This document shows positions 1 to 6,510 of a stretch of DNA of 13,147 nt, one piece after another. This DNA comes from an uncultured Pseudoclavibacter sp. (GTDB taxonomy: Bacteria; Actinomycetota; Actinomycetes; Actinomycetales; Microbacteriaceae): contig CAMIMS010000053.1 in the NCBI GenBank assembly GCA_946221025.1, positions 1 through 13,147 on the forward strand, given 5' to 3'. A program made the position numbers and the translations under genes. The first letter of the stretch is position 1; each line of letters begins with the position of its first letter. A model generated the notes under the pieces. The model had not been told where the DNA came from. It saw only the letters and a program-made list of their open reading frames with translations, and did not search any database.

Positions 1-1221
1 TCCAATCTTGGTTGACCCGGTGCTGTCGATGTTCGCGGCCGTGATCTGCAGCCCGTTGGTCGGGAGCAGGTAGATGCCGCCGAGGGCACCCACCCAAAGC
101 CCGGTGGTCAGCCCGATCGGCAGGCCGGCCGCGAGACCAATCGGCACCACCATGCGCGTGGCGGTGGATTGGCTCGTGGTGAGCACGGCCACTGCGAAGA
201 TGCCGATCGCGAGCGCCCACGGCGCCGCAGACACCCACTGCTGCATCGTCGCCTCGACGGTGTCGGTGTGCGCTTTCAGGAAGGTGTCGAGCATCCACGC
301 GAGCCCGAAGAACGCGATGGCCGCGACCATGCCGCCCTGGAAGATCGCCGTGTTCGGGATCTCATCGAGCTTCGGGCGGCCAACGAGCAGCACCACCGCG
401 GCAGTGACGAACATGAGCAGCTGAATCATCACCGCCACGCCCACGCGCTCACCTTCCGTGTCGGTCGGTCGAAGTTCCGGCAGAAGACCGAACACGACGA
501 TGCCGATCACGCCCGCGAGGTAGATGAGCGCCGTCGCCTTCGCGCGGCCGCTCACCTCCTGCTGCACCGACTTCAGCTCGCTGATCGACAGGCGCTCAGT
601 CGACCCCGTGCTGTCGATCGGGTCCTTTCCGCCGAATCGGCTGACGATGAGCCCGGTCAGCACGACGCCGATGAGGGCAGCCGGCACGGTCACGAGCATG
701 AGCTGAACGATTGGCCAGCCGCCCGGGTGGCCTTCCATGATCACGATCATTGCCGCCATCGCGGCCGACACGGGCGAGCAGGCGAGCGCGATGCTCGTCG
801 CGACGACGCTTACCGAAATCGGCTTCGAAGGTCGAATCCCTGCACGCTCCGAGACCTCTTGAATGACCGGGAGGAGGAGGAACGCGATGTTCGAGGTGCC
901 TGCCCCCATCGAGAAGATGAACGTCACGATCGGAGCGACGATCGTGATGGAGCGGGGCGCTCGAACGATCAACCGCGCCGCGACCGCCACCATGGCGTCA
1001 ATACCACCGGAGGCCTGCACGGCGGATGTGGTGAGAATCACCGCGACGATGATCAGCAGCGCGTCGATCGGGGGCGAGCCCACCTGCTCCCCGAATACGA
1101 AGACGAGAACAGCGGTGCCAACGGCGCCGAACGCGCCAACGCCAACTCCCCCGACGCGCACACCAATGAGGATGGCGGCGAAGACGAGAACGAGCTCGGC
1201 GATGAGGAGGAACGTTTCCAC
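1..1221 (-). CDS. DcuA/DcuB-family C4-dicarboxylate transporter (3' end beyond window)
   Basis: Integral membrane carrier of the Dcu family, which in enterobacteria exchanges fumarate, malate or aspartate for succinate across the inner membrane. The 407 visible residues align by eye along the length of E. coli DcuB (about 446 residues). Shared features are an N-terminal helix ending in a GVRVGG turn, the block QASGGIDAMVAVAARLI followed by SITIVAPIVTFIF, the half-way stretch ASPVSxAxx-like (ACSPVSAAMAAM), and the C-terminal GSTKIG (GTTHIG in E. coli). Roughly 40 residues are missing at the window edge. The start is GTG at 1221: a TAG stop lies in frame 12 codons upstream, no other start codon intervenes, and GAAGGG (1228-1233) sits 6 bases before it. 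It follows the nitronate monooxygenase-like gene by 126 bases on the same strand and has no obvious promoter, so it may be co-transcribed. The family is solid; the substrate and the choice between DcuA and DcuB are inference. Confidence 0.85.
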   Translation of the reverse strand, partial: METFLLIAELVLVFAAILIGVRVGGVGVGAFGAVGTAVLVFVFGEQVGSPPIDALLIIVAVILTTSAVQASGGIDAMVAVAARLIVRAPRSITIVAPIVTFIFSMGAGTSNIAFLLLPVIQEVSERAGIRPSKPISVSVVATSIALACSPVSAAMAAMIVIMEGHPGGWPIVQLMLVTVPAALIGVVLTGLIVSRFGGKDPIDSTGSTERLSISELKSVQQEVSGRAKATALIYLAGVIGIVVFGLLPELRPTDTEGERVGVAVMIQLLMFVTAAVVLLVGRPKLDEIPNTAIFQGGMVAAIAFFGLAWMLDTFLKAHTDTVEATMQQWVSAAPWALAIGIFAVAVLTTSQSTATRMVVPIGLAAGLPIGLTTGLWVGALGGIYLLPTNGLQITAANIDSTGSTKIG

Positions 1222-1347
1222 GGGATGCCCTTCAGCATGGGCGCGATGCGCGCGCTCCTAAGCATGGCCTATGCCAGAGCGCATCCAGGCGCATTCGAGC
1301 GCCTTTTCGTCGCGGGTTCGATCGAAACGCGCCGGTCGCCCGGTGCT
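1222..1347. other. Short intergenic gap between the oxygenase-like gene and the dcu-type gene
   Basis: These 126 bases hold the ribosome-binding site of the dcu-type gene (1228-1233) and a 5-bp inverted repeat, GGCGC at 1288-1292 and GCGCC at 1299-1303. On the plus strand the repeat is followed by TTTT, which is the wrong orientation to terminate the minus-strand gene ending at 1348. No convincing -10/-35 pair was seen. Confidence 0.5.
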
Positions 1348-2436
1348 CTAGCCGTCACGCGTGAACCGGCCCGCAATCCGATGCGCGATCTGCCCGGCTG
1401 TCCCGCCCGTCGCCCGTTGCCATCCGGTTCCGGCCCACAGGTGCAGCCGGTGCGGGTCGCCGGTCGCTTTCGCAGCCTGGCGGATGGGGCCGGTGAGCTG
1501 GTTGACCTCCGGATATGCGGCGGGCGCATCCGGGTGCCGTTGCGCAAATTGCGTCGTGAGCGTTCGCGCTGGTCGACCCGAATAGGCGCGGGTGATGGCC
1601 GTTGCAGTGAATGCGGGGTCGCGGAGCGCCGCGCGGTGCACGGGGTTCGTGCCCGCCTCATCCGCAAGCAACAGCGCCGTCCCAATCTGCACGGCGCTCG
1701 CTCCCGCGCTCATGGCCGCCTCGGCATCGTGCTCGTCAACGATTCCTCCAGCGGCCACCAGCGGAAGATCCGTGGTACCGCGGATGGCGGCAACCAGCTC
1801 GACTGTTTCCCGATCGTTCGGCTCATCGTTCACGCGGTGCGTGCCGCGGTGTCCACCGGCCTCGGCGCCCTGAACGATGAGAAACGACGTGCCCGCAACT
1901 TCGGCCCGCACGGCTTCCCGCTCGTCGGTGACCGTCACCCCGATCGCGGTGCCTACACGCCGGAAACGTGCGATCACCTCAGGAGCGGGAACCCCGAACG
2001 TGAACGTCACCACGGCAACCGGAGTCTGGATGAGCAGCTCGAGCTTCTCGTTCCATCCGTCGTCATCGGCCGCATTGACGGCACCGAGCTGGTCGCGCGC
2101 AATGCCCTCAACGTCGGACAGCTGCCGCGCATACCGTTCCACGGCGACGGCCCGCGCACCGGCATCGTTCGCCGATACCACCTGGCCGCCGAGCCCCTCA
2201 GCGAGGTTCGCGGATGCGGGCACAAAGAGATTCACTCCGAAGGGCGAATCGGTTTGCGACCTCACCGCGGCAATGTCCGCTGCGAGCGCGTCTGCCGTCC
2301 TGTACCCGGCAGCGAGCATGCCGAGCCCTCCGGCGTTCGAGACCGCGGCGGCAAGCTGCGGGGTGGACGGGCCACCGGCCATCGGCGCACCGATGATGGG
2401 CAACCGAAGAAGCATTGGAGACCACATAGCTCCCAT
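1348..2436 (-). CDS. Nitronate monooxygenase-like flavoprotein (2-nitropropane dioxygenase family)
   Basis: Predicted FMN-dependent TIM-barrel enzyme of the NMO family, cytoplasmic; characterised members oxidise alkyl nitronates such as propionate 3-nitronate. The 362 residues show the N-terminal GAPMAGGPSTPQLAAAVSNA block (17-36) and GGLGML that shape the flavin site. They also show the EAGGHRG loop with the family's His at 196, AAGGI (228-232), and GASAVQIGTALL (245-256), the phosphate-binding end of the barrel. The start is uncertain: ATGs at 2436, 2427 and 2415 are all in frame. GGGAG lies only two bases before the 2427 ATG, and family alignment needs just MLLRLPIIGAPMAGG. It lies 21 bases after glyS, so the two probably share a transcript. 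Many sequences of this family are related flavin oxidoreductases, so the exact substrate is not established. Confidence 0.85.
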   Translation of the reverse strand: MGAMWSPMLLRLPIIGAPMAGGPSTPQLAAAVSNAGGLGMLAAGYRTADALAADIAAVRSQTDSPFGVNLFVPASANLAEGLGGQVVSANDAGARAVAVERYARQLSDVEGIARDQLGAVNAADDDGWNEKLELLIQTPVAVVTFTFGVPAPEVIARFRRVGTAIGVTVTDEREAVRAEVAGTSFLIVQGAEAGGHRGTHRVNDEPNDRETVELVAAIRGTTDLPLVAAGGIVDEHDAEAAMSAGASAVQIGTALLLADEAGTNPVHRAALRDPAFTATAITRAYSGRPARTLTTQFAQRHPDAPAAYPEVNQLTGPIRQAAKATGDPHRLHLWAGTGWQRATGGTAGQIAHRIAGRFTRDG

Positions 2437-2457
2437 CCTAGCCGCCCGCCACTACTC

Positions 2458-3837
2458 CTAGTGGCGGAGCGCCTCGCGAAGCACCGCGTCGAGGTTGTCG
2501 AGCGGGACGCGCTGCTGCTCCATCGAGTCGCGGTCGCGCACGGTCACCGCACGGTCTTCGAGCGTGTCGAAGTCGTAGGTGATGCAAATCGGCGTGCCGA
2601 TCTCATCCTGACGGCGGTAGCGGCGGCCAATCGCGCCGGCCTCGTCGTACTCGATGTTGTAGCGGGCACGCAGCGAATCCGCGAGCTCCTTCGCCGGTCC
2701 CGAGAGCTCGGGCTTTTTCGACAGCGGCAGCACGGCGGCCTTCACCGGAGCGAGTCGGGGGTCGAGGCGCAGCACCGTGCGGGTGTCCTTTTCACCCTTC
2801 GCGGTGGTGGTTTCTTCCTCGTCGTACGCATCCACGAGGAACGCCATCATCGAACGGGTAAGACCAAATGACGGCTCGATCACGTACGGCGTGTAGTGCT
2901 CGCCCGTGGCCTGGTCGAAGAACTGCAGCGCGGTGCCGGATGCGTCGCTGTGGCTTGAGAGGTCGAAGTCGGTGCGGTTCGCGATGCCCATGAGCTCGCC
3001 CCACTCCGAGCCCTGGAACCCGAACCGGTATTCCACGTCGATCGTTCCCGCCGAATAGTGGGCGCGGTCCTCCTCGGGAACATCGAACTGGCGCATGTTC
3101 TCGGGGTTGATGCCGAGGTCGATGAACCAGTTCCAGGACGCTCCGACCCACTCACGGAAGTGCTCGTCAGCCTCGGCCGGCGGCACGAAGTACTCAATCT
3201 CCATTTGCTCGAACTCGCGCGTGCGGAAAATGAAGTTTCCGGGCGTGATTTCGTTGCGGAACGCCTTACCGATCTGGCCGATCCCAAAGGGCGGCTTCTT
3301 CCGGGATGCGGTGACAACGTTGTTGAAGTTCACGAAGATGCCCTGCGCGGTCTCGGGCCGCAGGTAGTGCAGCCCCTCTTCGTTATCGACCGGGCCGAGG
3401 TAGGTCTTCATCAGGCCCGAGAACATCTGCGGTTCGGTCCACGAGCCTTCCTGACCGGTTTCGGGGTCGCGGATATCGGCGAGCCCGTTCTCGGGTTCCT
3501 TGCCGTGCTTCGCGATGTACGCCTCGATCAGGTGATCGGCGCGGTAGCGCTTGTGCGTGTGCAGCGATTCGACGAGAGGGTCGGTGAAGGTCGCGACGTG
3601 GCCGGAGGCCTCCCACACGCGGGTGGGGAGGATGACGGATGAGTCAAGCCCGACCATGTCGGCGCGGCCGCGCACGAAGGTCTGCCACCACTCGCGCTTG
3701 ATGTTCTCTTTCAGCTCGGTGCCAAGCGGACCGTAGTCCCACGCGGAGCGCGAGCCGCCGTAGATCTCACCGGCCTGAAAGACAAAGCCGCGGCGCTTCG
3801 CGAGCGTGATGACCTGATCGAGTTTGGACTGCGCCAT
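2458..3837 (-). CDS. glyS: Glycyl-tRNA synthetase, dimeric (alpha2) type
   Basis: Charges tRNA-Gly with glycine using ATP, in the cytoplasm. The 459 residues have the single-chain class II layout also found in mycobacteria and eukaryotes, not the E. coli alpha/beta form. They include the AWDYGPLG block (32-39) and LRPETAQGIFVNF (159-171). Motif 2 starts FRNEITPG (193-200) and carries the ATP-binding arginine, and motif 3 is EPSFGLTR (321-328). An anticodon-binding domain runs from about 365 to the end, with DEIGTPICITYD near its centre. The start ATG has AGGAG (3847-3851) 9 bases upstream, the clearest Shine-Dalgarno site in the window. A 315-base gap with a weak promoter precedes it, and the nitronate monooxygenase-like gene follows 21 bases after its TAG. 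In M. tuberculosis glyS also lies close to uppS and recO. Confidence 0.97.
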   Translation of the reverse strand: MAQSKLDQVITLAKRRGFVFQAGEIYGGSRSAWDYGPLGTELKENIKREWWQTFVRGRADMVGLDSSVILPTRVWEASGHVATFTDPLVESLHTHKRYRADHLIEAYIAKHGKEPENGLADIRDPETGQEGSWTEPQMFSGLMKTYLGPVDNEEGLHYLRPETAQGIFVNFNNVVTASRKKPPFGIGQIGKAFRNEITPGNFIFRTREFEQMEIEYFVPPAEADEHFREWVGASWNWFIDLGINPENMRQFDVPEEDRAHYSAGTIDVEYRFGFQGSEWGELMGIANRTDFDLSSHSDASGTALQFFDQATGEHYTPYVIEPSFGLTRSMMAFLVDAYDEEETTTAKGEKDTRTVLRLDPRLAPVKAAVLPLSKKPELSGPAKELADSLRARYNIEYDEAGAIGRRYRRQDEIGTPICITYDFDTLEDRAVTVRDRDSMEQQRVPLDNLDAVLREALRH

Positions 3838-3846
3838 GAAGAACGA

Positions 3847-3885
3847 CTCCTGCCGGGACGGGGACAGTTCGAACGCCCAAGTCTA
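3847..3885 (-). promoter_or_regulatory. Candidate glyS promoter and ribosome-binding site
   Basis: On the minus strand TAGACT (3885-3880) fits the TANNNT actinobacterial -10 pattern and would start transcription near 3873, giving a 5' leader of about 35 bases. AGGAG at 3851-3847 is 9 bases before the glyS ATG. The -35 region is poor: only GCGACG at an 18-base spacing, with a GAC core. The ribosome-binding site is convincing and the promoter tentative. Confidence 0.45.
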
Positions 3886-3918
3886 GGGGCGAGCGCGAAC
3901 GATCGTCGCGAGCCGAAC

Positions 3919-3970
3919 TGCACGAACCCGGCCGAGGTCGCGAAGCGTCCTGGGCCGGGTTCGAAGTGCA
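3919..3970. repeat. Large symmetrical palindrome upstream of glyS
   Basis: CGAACCCGGCC (3923-3933) and GGCCGGGTTCG (3953-3963) form a perfect 11-bp stem. Inside, after one mismatched base on each side, AGG (3935-3937) pairs with CCT (3949-3951). After another single mismatch, CGC (3939-3941) pairs with GCG (3945-3947) around a GAA loop. The 41-base core is therefore an almost perfect palindrome with 17 paired positions. TGCA at 3919-3922 and 3967-3970 can add an outer clamp after a 3-base bulge. It could be a dispersed repeat unit, a terminator for transcription from uppS, or a protein-binding site. It lies upstream of the -10-like hexamer, so it is not in a transcript starting there. Confidence 0.7.
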
Positions 3971-3989
3971 CCCCTCCGGAGGTGTCGAA
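3960..3989. repeat. Second stem-loop, overlapping the large palindrome
   Basis: TTCGA (3960-3964) pairs with TCGAA (3985-3989), and CACC (3969-3972) pairs with GGTG (3981-3984), leaving a 4-base bulge (3965-3968) and an 8-base loop. The loop region also contains the self-complementary CCTCCGGAGG (3973-3982), an alternative fold. The 3960-3963 bases are shared with the large palindrome, so the two stems cannot both form fully in one RNA. Confidence 0.5.
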
Positions 3990-4091
3990 ACGAAGGTGAA
4001 ATCGCGGCGACACTCTGGTGCCCCCAACCGATGGAAGCTCGGCAAGCTTACGCAGCGAGAACGCGGCCTGTCACGTTAATGACGTTTACTT

Positions 4092-4113
4092 AATCCGCGT
4101 GTTTCCGCGGATT
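4092..4113 (-). terminator. Perfect 8-bp inverted repeat downstream of uppS
   Basis: AATCCGCG (4092-4099) and CGCGGATT (4106-4113) are exact reverse complements around a 6-base loop, 39 bases after the uppS stop. On the minus strand only TT from the stem and AAG follow, so there is no U-tract. Actinobacterial terminators often lack one, so a role in ending the recO-uppS transcript is plausible. An operator-like dyad is the alternative. Confidence 0.4.
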
Positions 4114-4152
4114 TCGCGGGTTCGGCCGATGGATTCACTCCAGCCACAGAAA

Positions 4153-4941
4153 TCACTTGTCTTCGGCATTGCCGTCGCTCGTTTTCGGGGCGTCGACCGC
4201 CCCGCCGAATCGGCGGTCACGAGCCGCGTACTCCTCGATCGCCTCCCAGAGGTGCCGACGTCGAAAATCGGGCCAGAGCGTGTCAAGAAACACCATCTCC
4301 GCGTACGCCGATTGCCACAACAAAAAATTCGACGTCCGCTGCTCACCCGATGAGCGGATGAACAGGTCTACATCCGGCAGATCCGGCAGGTACAGGTGCT
4401 TCTCGATCGTGCGCTCAGAGATGCGATCGGGATGGATGCGGCCGGCTGCGACCTCTGCGCCGAGGCTTCGCATCGCATCCACGAGCTCAACGCGTCCGCC
4501 GTAGTTCACGCACATGGTGAGCGTGAGCCCGGTGTTTGCACGGGTCTGCTCTTCGGCGATGCGAAGCTCGGAGATCACGCTCTTCCACAGGCGCGGCTCA
4601 CGCCCAGACCAGCGGATGCGCACATTCCACGCATCCAGCTGGTCGCGCTGACGGTGCAGCACCTCGCGGTTGAAGCCCATGAGAAAGCGCACTTCCTCTG
4701 CCGAGCGGCGCCAGTTCTCGGTCGAGAACGCATAGACGGAGAGGTGCTTGACGCCAATCTGGATGGCGCCGGCCACCACGTCCAGCAGCGCCCCTTCACC
4801 GGCGCGATGCCCTTCGGTGCGAGGTAGCCCCCGCTGGTTGGCCCAGCGGCCGTTACCGTCCATCACGATCGCGACGTGCTCCGGCACGATTTCACGCGGC
4901 AGGATCGGGGGCGTCTCGCCGGTCCAGTCAATGTCCTGCAC
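4153..4941 (-). CDS. uppS: Isoprenyl (polyprenyl) diphosphate synthase, cis-type
   Basis: Cis-prenyltransferase that extends an allylic diphosphate with isopentenyl diphosphate to make the long lipid carrier used in cell-wall synthesis, at the membrane surface. In 262 residues it has the catalytic block MDGNGRWA with Asp28, GHRAG (44-48), SVYAFSTENW (68-77), and the diphosphate-binding DLFIRSSGEQRTSNF (192-206) followed by FLLWQSAYAE. The position beside recO and near glyS matches Rv2361c, the long-chain (decaprenyl) enzyme of M. tuberculosis, rather than the short-chain Rv1086. Chain length is therefore inferred from synteny. The start ATG lies inside the 3' end of recO with a 14-base overlap, which suggests coupled translation. 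The C-terminal 15 residues are charged and probably dispensable. Confidence 0.96.
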   Translation of the reverse strand: MQDIDWTGETPPILPREIVPEHVAIVMDGNGRWANQRGLPRTEGHRAGEGALLDVVAGAIQIGVKHLSVYAFSTENWRRSAEEVRFLMGFNREVLHRQRDQLDAWNVRIRWSGREPRLWKSVISELRIAEEQTRANTGLTLTMCVNYGGRVELVDAMRSLGAEVAAGRIHPDRISERTIEKHLYLPDLPDVDLFIRSSGEQRTSNFLLWQSAYAEMVFLDTLWPDFRRRHLWEAIEEYAARDRRFGGAVDAPKTSDGNAEDK

Positions 4942-5713
4942 GGTGCGTCCTCTCTGTTGAAGTCTGGTCAGTCTCTCGGGTGAGAGATGCTTGCCGATCG
5001 AACACGTCGAGCGATTTCAGACCGCGCTCGAGGTGAAACTGCGCATAGGCGGCGATGAGACCGGATGCGCGCCGCGCGTCACCTTCCGCTGTCGCGTCGA
5101 CCGCCTGCCAATCCCCCGCGACAAGATCGCGCATTGCCGCGAGCACCCCATCGTCGATGCGCGGCGCTCCCCCGGCCCCGCACGCCTCGCAGACCGCGCC
5201 GCCGAGCGGCGCCGAGAAGCGAGTAAGCGGGCCCTCACGACCGCACCGCGCGCATGACGACAGCGCCGGTGACCATCCCCCGAGCGACAGCGCGCGCAGG
5301 AGGTACGAGTCAAGGAGCCGCTGCGGGTCGCGATCCCCGTTCGCGATCGCCCGCAGCACACCGATCAGTAGGAGGTACTGCTGGGGCGCCGGATCGGCGG
5401 AGGTGAGTCGTTGCGCTGTCTCGACCGCGGCGCTCGCGGCCGTATACCGGTCGAAATCACCAGCGATCTCGGCGCCGTAGTGCGCGAGCGACACGGCCTG
5501 CGTCACGGTGTCGAGGGTTCGCCCCGCCCACAGCTGCGCGTGCACCACCATGAACGGTTCCAGGCGCGCGCCGAACTTGCTCGAGGTGCGCCGCACGCCC
5601 TTCGCGACCGCACGAACCTGCCCGTGCTCGCGAGTGAGCAACGTGATGATGCGATCAGCCTCGCCCAGGCGCTGGGTTCGAAGCACGACCGCTTCGTCCT
5701 GATACGTGGGCAT
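4928..5713 (-). CDS. recO: DNA repair protein RecO
   Basis: Loads RecA onto SSB-coated single strands and anneals complementary strands in RecF-pathway repair and gap filling. The 261 residues begin MPTYQDEAVVLRTQRLGEAD, the usual actinobacterial N-terminus, and open an OB fold (about 1-80). A helical domain follows, with a zinc knuckle of Cys154, Cys157, Cys175 and Cys178 (CARCG and CEACG). The start is fixed by this N-terminus. No good Shine-Dalgarno site is seen, only GGGGA immediately before the ATG, and GATACT lies 6 bases upstream, so a leaderless message is possible. It overlaps uppS and is divergent from the TRIC gene, with 36 bases between starts. Confidence 0.95.
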   Translation of the reverse strand: MPTYQDEAVVLRTQRLGEADRIITLLTREHGQVRAVAKGVRRTSSKFGARLEPFMVVHAQLWAGRTLDTVTQAVSLAHYGAEIAGDFDRYTAASAAVETAQRLTSADPAPQQYLLLIGVLRAIANGDRDPQRLLDSYLLRALSLGGWSPALSSCARCGREGPLTRFSAPLGGAVCEACGAGGAPRIDDGVLAAMRDLVAGDWQAVDATAEGDARRASGLIAAYAQFHLERGLKSLDVFDRQASLTRETDQTSTERTHRAGH

Positions 5714-5719
5714 TCCCCA

Positions 5720-5725
5720 AGTATC
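5720..5725 (-). promoter_or_regulatory. Possible recO -10 element
   Basis: GATACT on the minus strand sits 6 bases before the recO ATG, the spacing expected if transcription begins at the start codon. It departs from TANNNT at the first base and no -35 hexamer was found. The same hexamer-to-ATG spacing occurs at the leuA leader. Confidence 0.25.
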
Positions 5726-5749
5726 CCGCCGTCTGGAACGATTACCGAC

Positions 5750-6445
5750 ATGAATGCCTCCCTTTCCCTGATTCCGGGATGGCTGGATGCGATCGCGATC
5801 GCCATCGGTGCCGGATCAGCGGCCGTCGTCGCCGAAGAGCTTCGCTCCAAGCGCGTCGACTGGTTGGGCGTGGTGATCATCGGCACGTCCTGCGCCCTCG
5901 GCGGCGGAGTCATTCGCGACCTGCTGATCGGTGTGCGACCGGTGGCGATGACCAACGAGTGGTACCTACTGACCGCGCTCATCGCGTCGCTCGTGGGCAT
6001 GCTGCTGCAATCGACGCTGTCGCACCGGACCTCGCTCATCACCCTCCTGGATGCGCTCGCGCTCGGGCTCTTCTGCGCGGTCGGCACGGCGAAGGGCTAC
6101 GCCGCGGGGCTCCCGATCCTCCCCGCGATCTTCATCGGCACCTGCACCGCGGTCGGCGGTGGCGTGATTCGTGACCTGCTCGTGGATATGCCGGTGGGCG
6201 TGCTCTACGCGGGCTCGCTCTACGCCGTTGCCGCGATGGCCGGTGCGAGCGTGTACCTCGCCTGCATGGCCATTGGCACGAACGATGCGACGGCGCTCAT
6301 TGCCTGCGGTGTGACCGCATTCGCGATTCGCATGGCCTCCATCAAATTCGGGCTGAGCCTTCCCGAACAGATGGCGCTTCGATTGCCGCGAAGACGTCGC
6401 AGACGCGCATCCGACCAGGAAACGCCACCCGCCGAACCGGTGTGA
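5750..6445 (+). CDS. TRIC / UPF0126 family membrane protein (YadS/YicG-like)
   Basis: Predicted inner-membrane protein of the trimeric intracellular cation channel family; bacterial members conduct monovalent cations in vitro, and the E. coli relative YicG has been linked to glycine uptake. The 231 residues contain about seven hydrophobic segments in two related halves. Each half carries the signature GGGVIRDLL (51-59 and 136-144), the internal duplication typical of the family. The tail (213-231) is arginine-rich and then polar, consistent with a cytoplasmic end. The start ATG at 5750 gives the normal family N-terminus; the longer upstream frame merely crosses recO antisense. A weak TGGAA lies about 10 bases before it. 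It is the only plus-strand gene and converges on leuA. Confidence 0.9.
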   Translation: MNASLSLIPGWLDAIAIAIGAGSAAVVAEELRSKRVDWLGVVIIGTSCALGGGVIRDLLIGVRPVAMTNEWYLLTALIASLVGMLLQSTLSHRTSLITLLDALALGLFCAVGTAKGYAAGLPILPAIFIGTCTAVGGGVIRDLLVDMPVGVLYAGSLYAVAAMAGASVYLACMAIGTNDATALIACGVTAFAIRMASIKFGLSLPEQMALRLPRRRRRRASDQETPPAEPV

Positions 6446-6449
6446 CGCG

Positions 6450-6496
6450 AAAACGGTGAAGGCCGGGCGCCCTGCCAGGTGACCGGCCTTCACCGT
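6450..6496. terminator. Bidirectional intrinsic terminator between the TRIC gene and leuA
   Basis: ACGGTGAAGGCCGG (6453-6466) and CCGGCCTTCACCGT (6483-6496) are perfect 14-bp complements around a 16-base loop, filling the 65-base gap between two convergent genes. On the minus strand the stem runs into TTTT (first T within the stem, 6453-6450), so it is a classical terminator for leuA. In the plus direction the tract is absent, but the stem is strong enough to serve the TRIC gene. Confidence 0.85.
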
Positions 6497-6510
6497 GCTG
6501 CGCGAGCGAA

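Larger units (their letters stand above)
3838..4152. other. 315-base non-coding gap upstream of glyS, rich in inverted repeats
   Basis: This is the longest stretch without a gene. Reading toward glyS it holds a perfect 8-bp inverted repeat (4092-4113), then about 100 bases without clear structure. Next come two overlapping stem-loops (3960-3989 and 3919-3970), a small CGCGA/TCGCG hairpin (3894-3910), a -10-like hexamer (3880-3885) and the glyS ribosome-binding site. Open frames cross it on both strands but have no family resemblance and composition like shadow frames. No tRNA or recognisable riboswitch was identified; T-box and glycine-riboswitch cores were looked for by eye and not found. 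Confidence 0.6.

Noticed and set aside
1288..1307. GGCGC/GCGCC hairpin followed by TTTT
   Set aside because: It is terminator-like only on the plus strand, where no gene ends. The 5-bp stem is expected by chance in GC-rich DNA.
169..2871. Plus-strand open frame of 900 codons
   Set aside because: It runs antisense to the Dcu-type, nitronate monooxygenase-like and glyS genes, has Arg/His/Asp-rich low-complexity composition and no family motifs. It is a GC-driven shadow frame.
3711..4045. Two minus-strand frames (100 and 92 codons) crossing the gap upstream of glyS
   Set aside because: Both run into glyS out of frame and are Arg/Ser/Pro-rich without motifs. They also cross the large palindrome, and no start has a sensibly spaced ribosome-binding site.
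3838..4152. T-box, glycine riboswitch or tRNA in the glyS upstream gap
   Set aside because: GGTTCG-like bases in the palindrome recall a tRNA T-loop, but no cloverleaf can be built. Conserved T-box and glycine-riboswitch cores were not found by eye.
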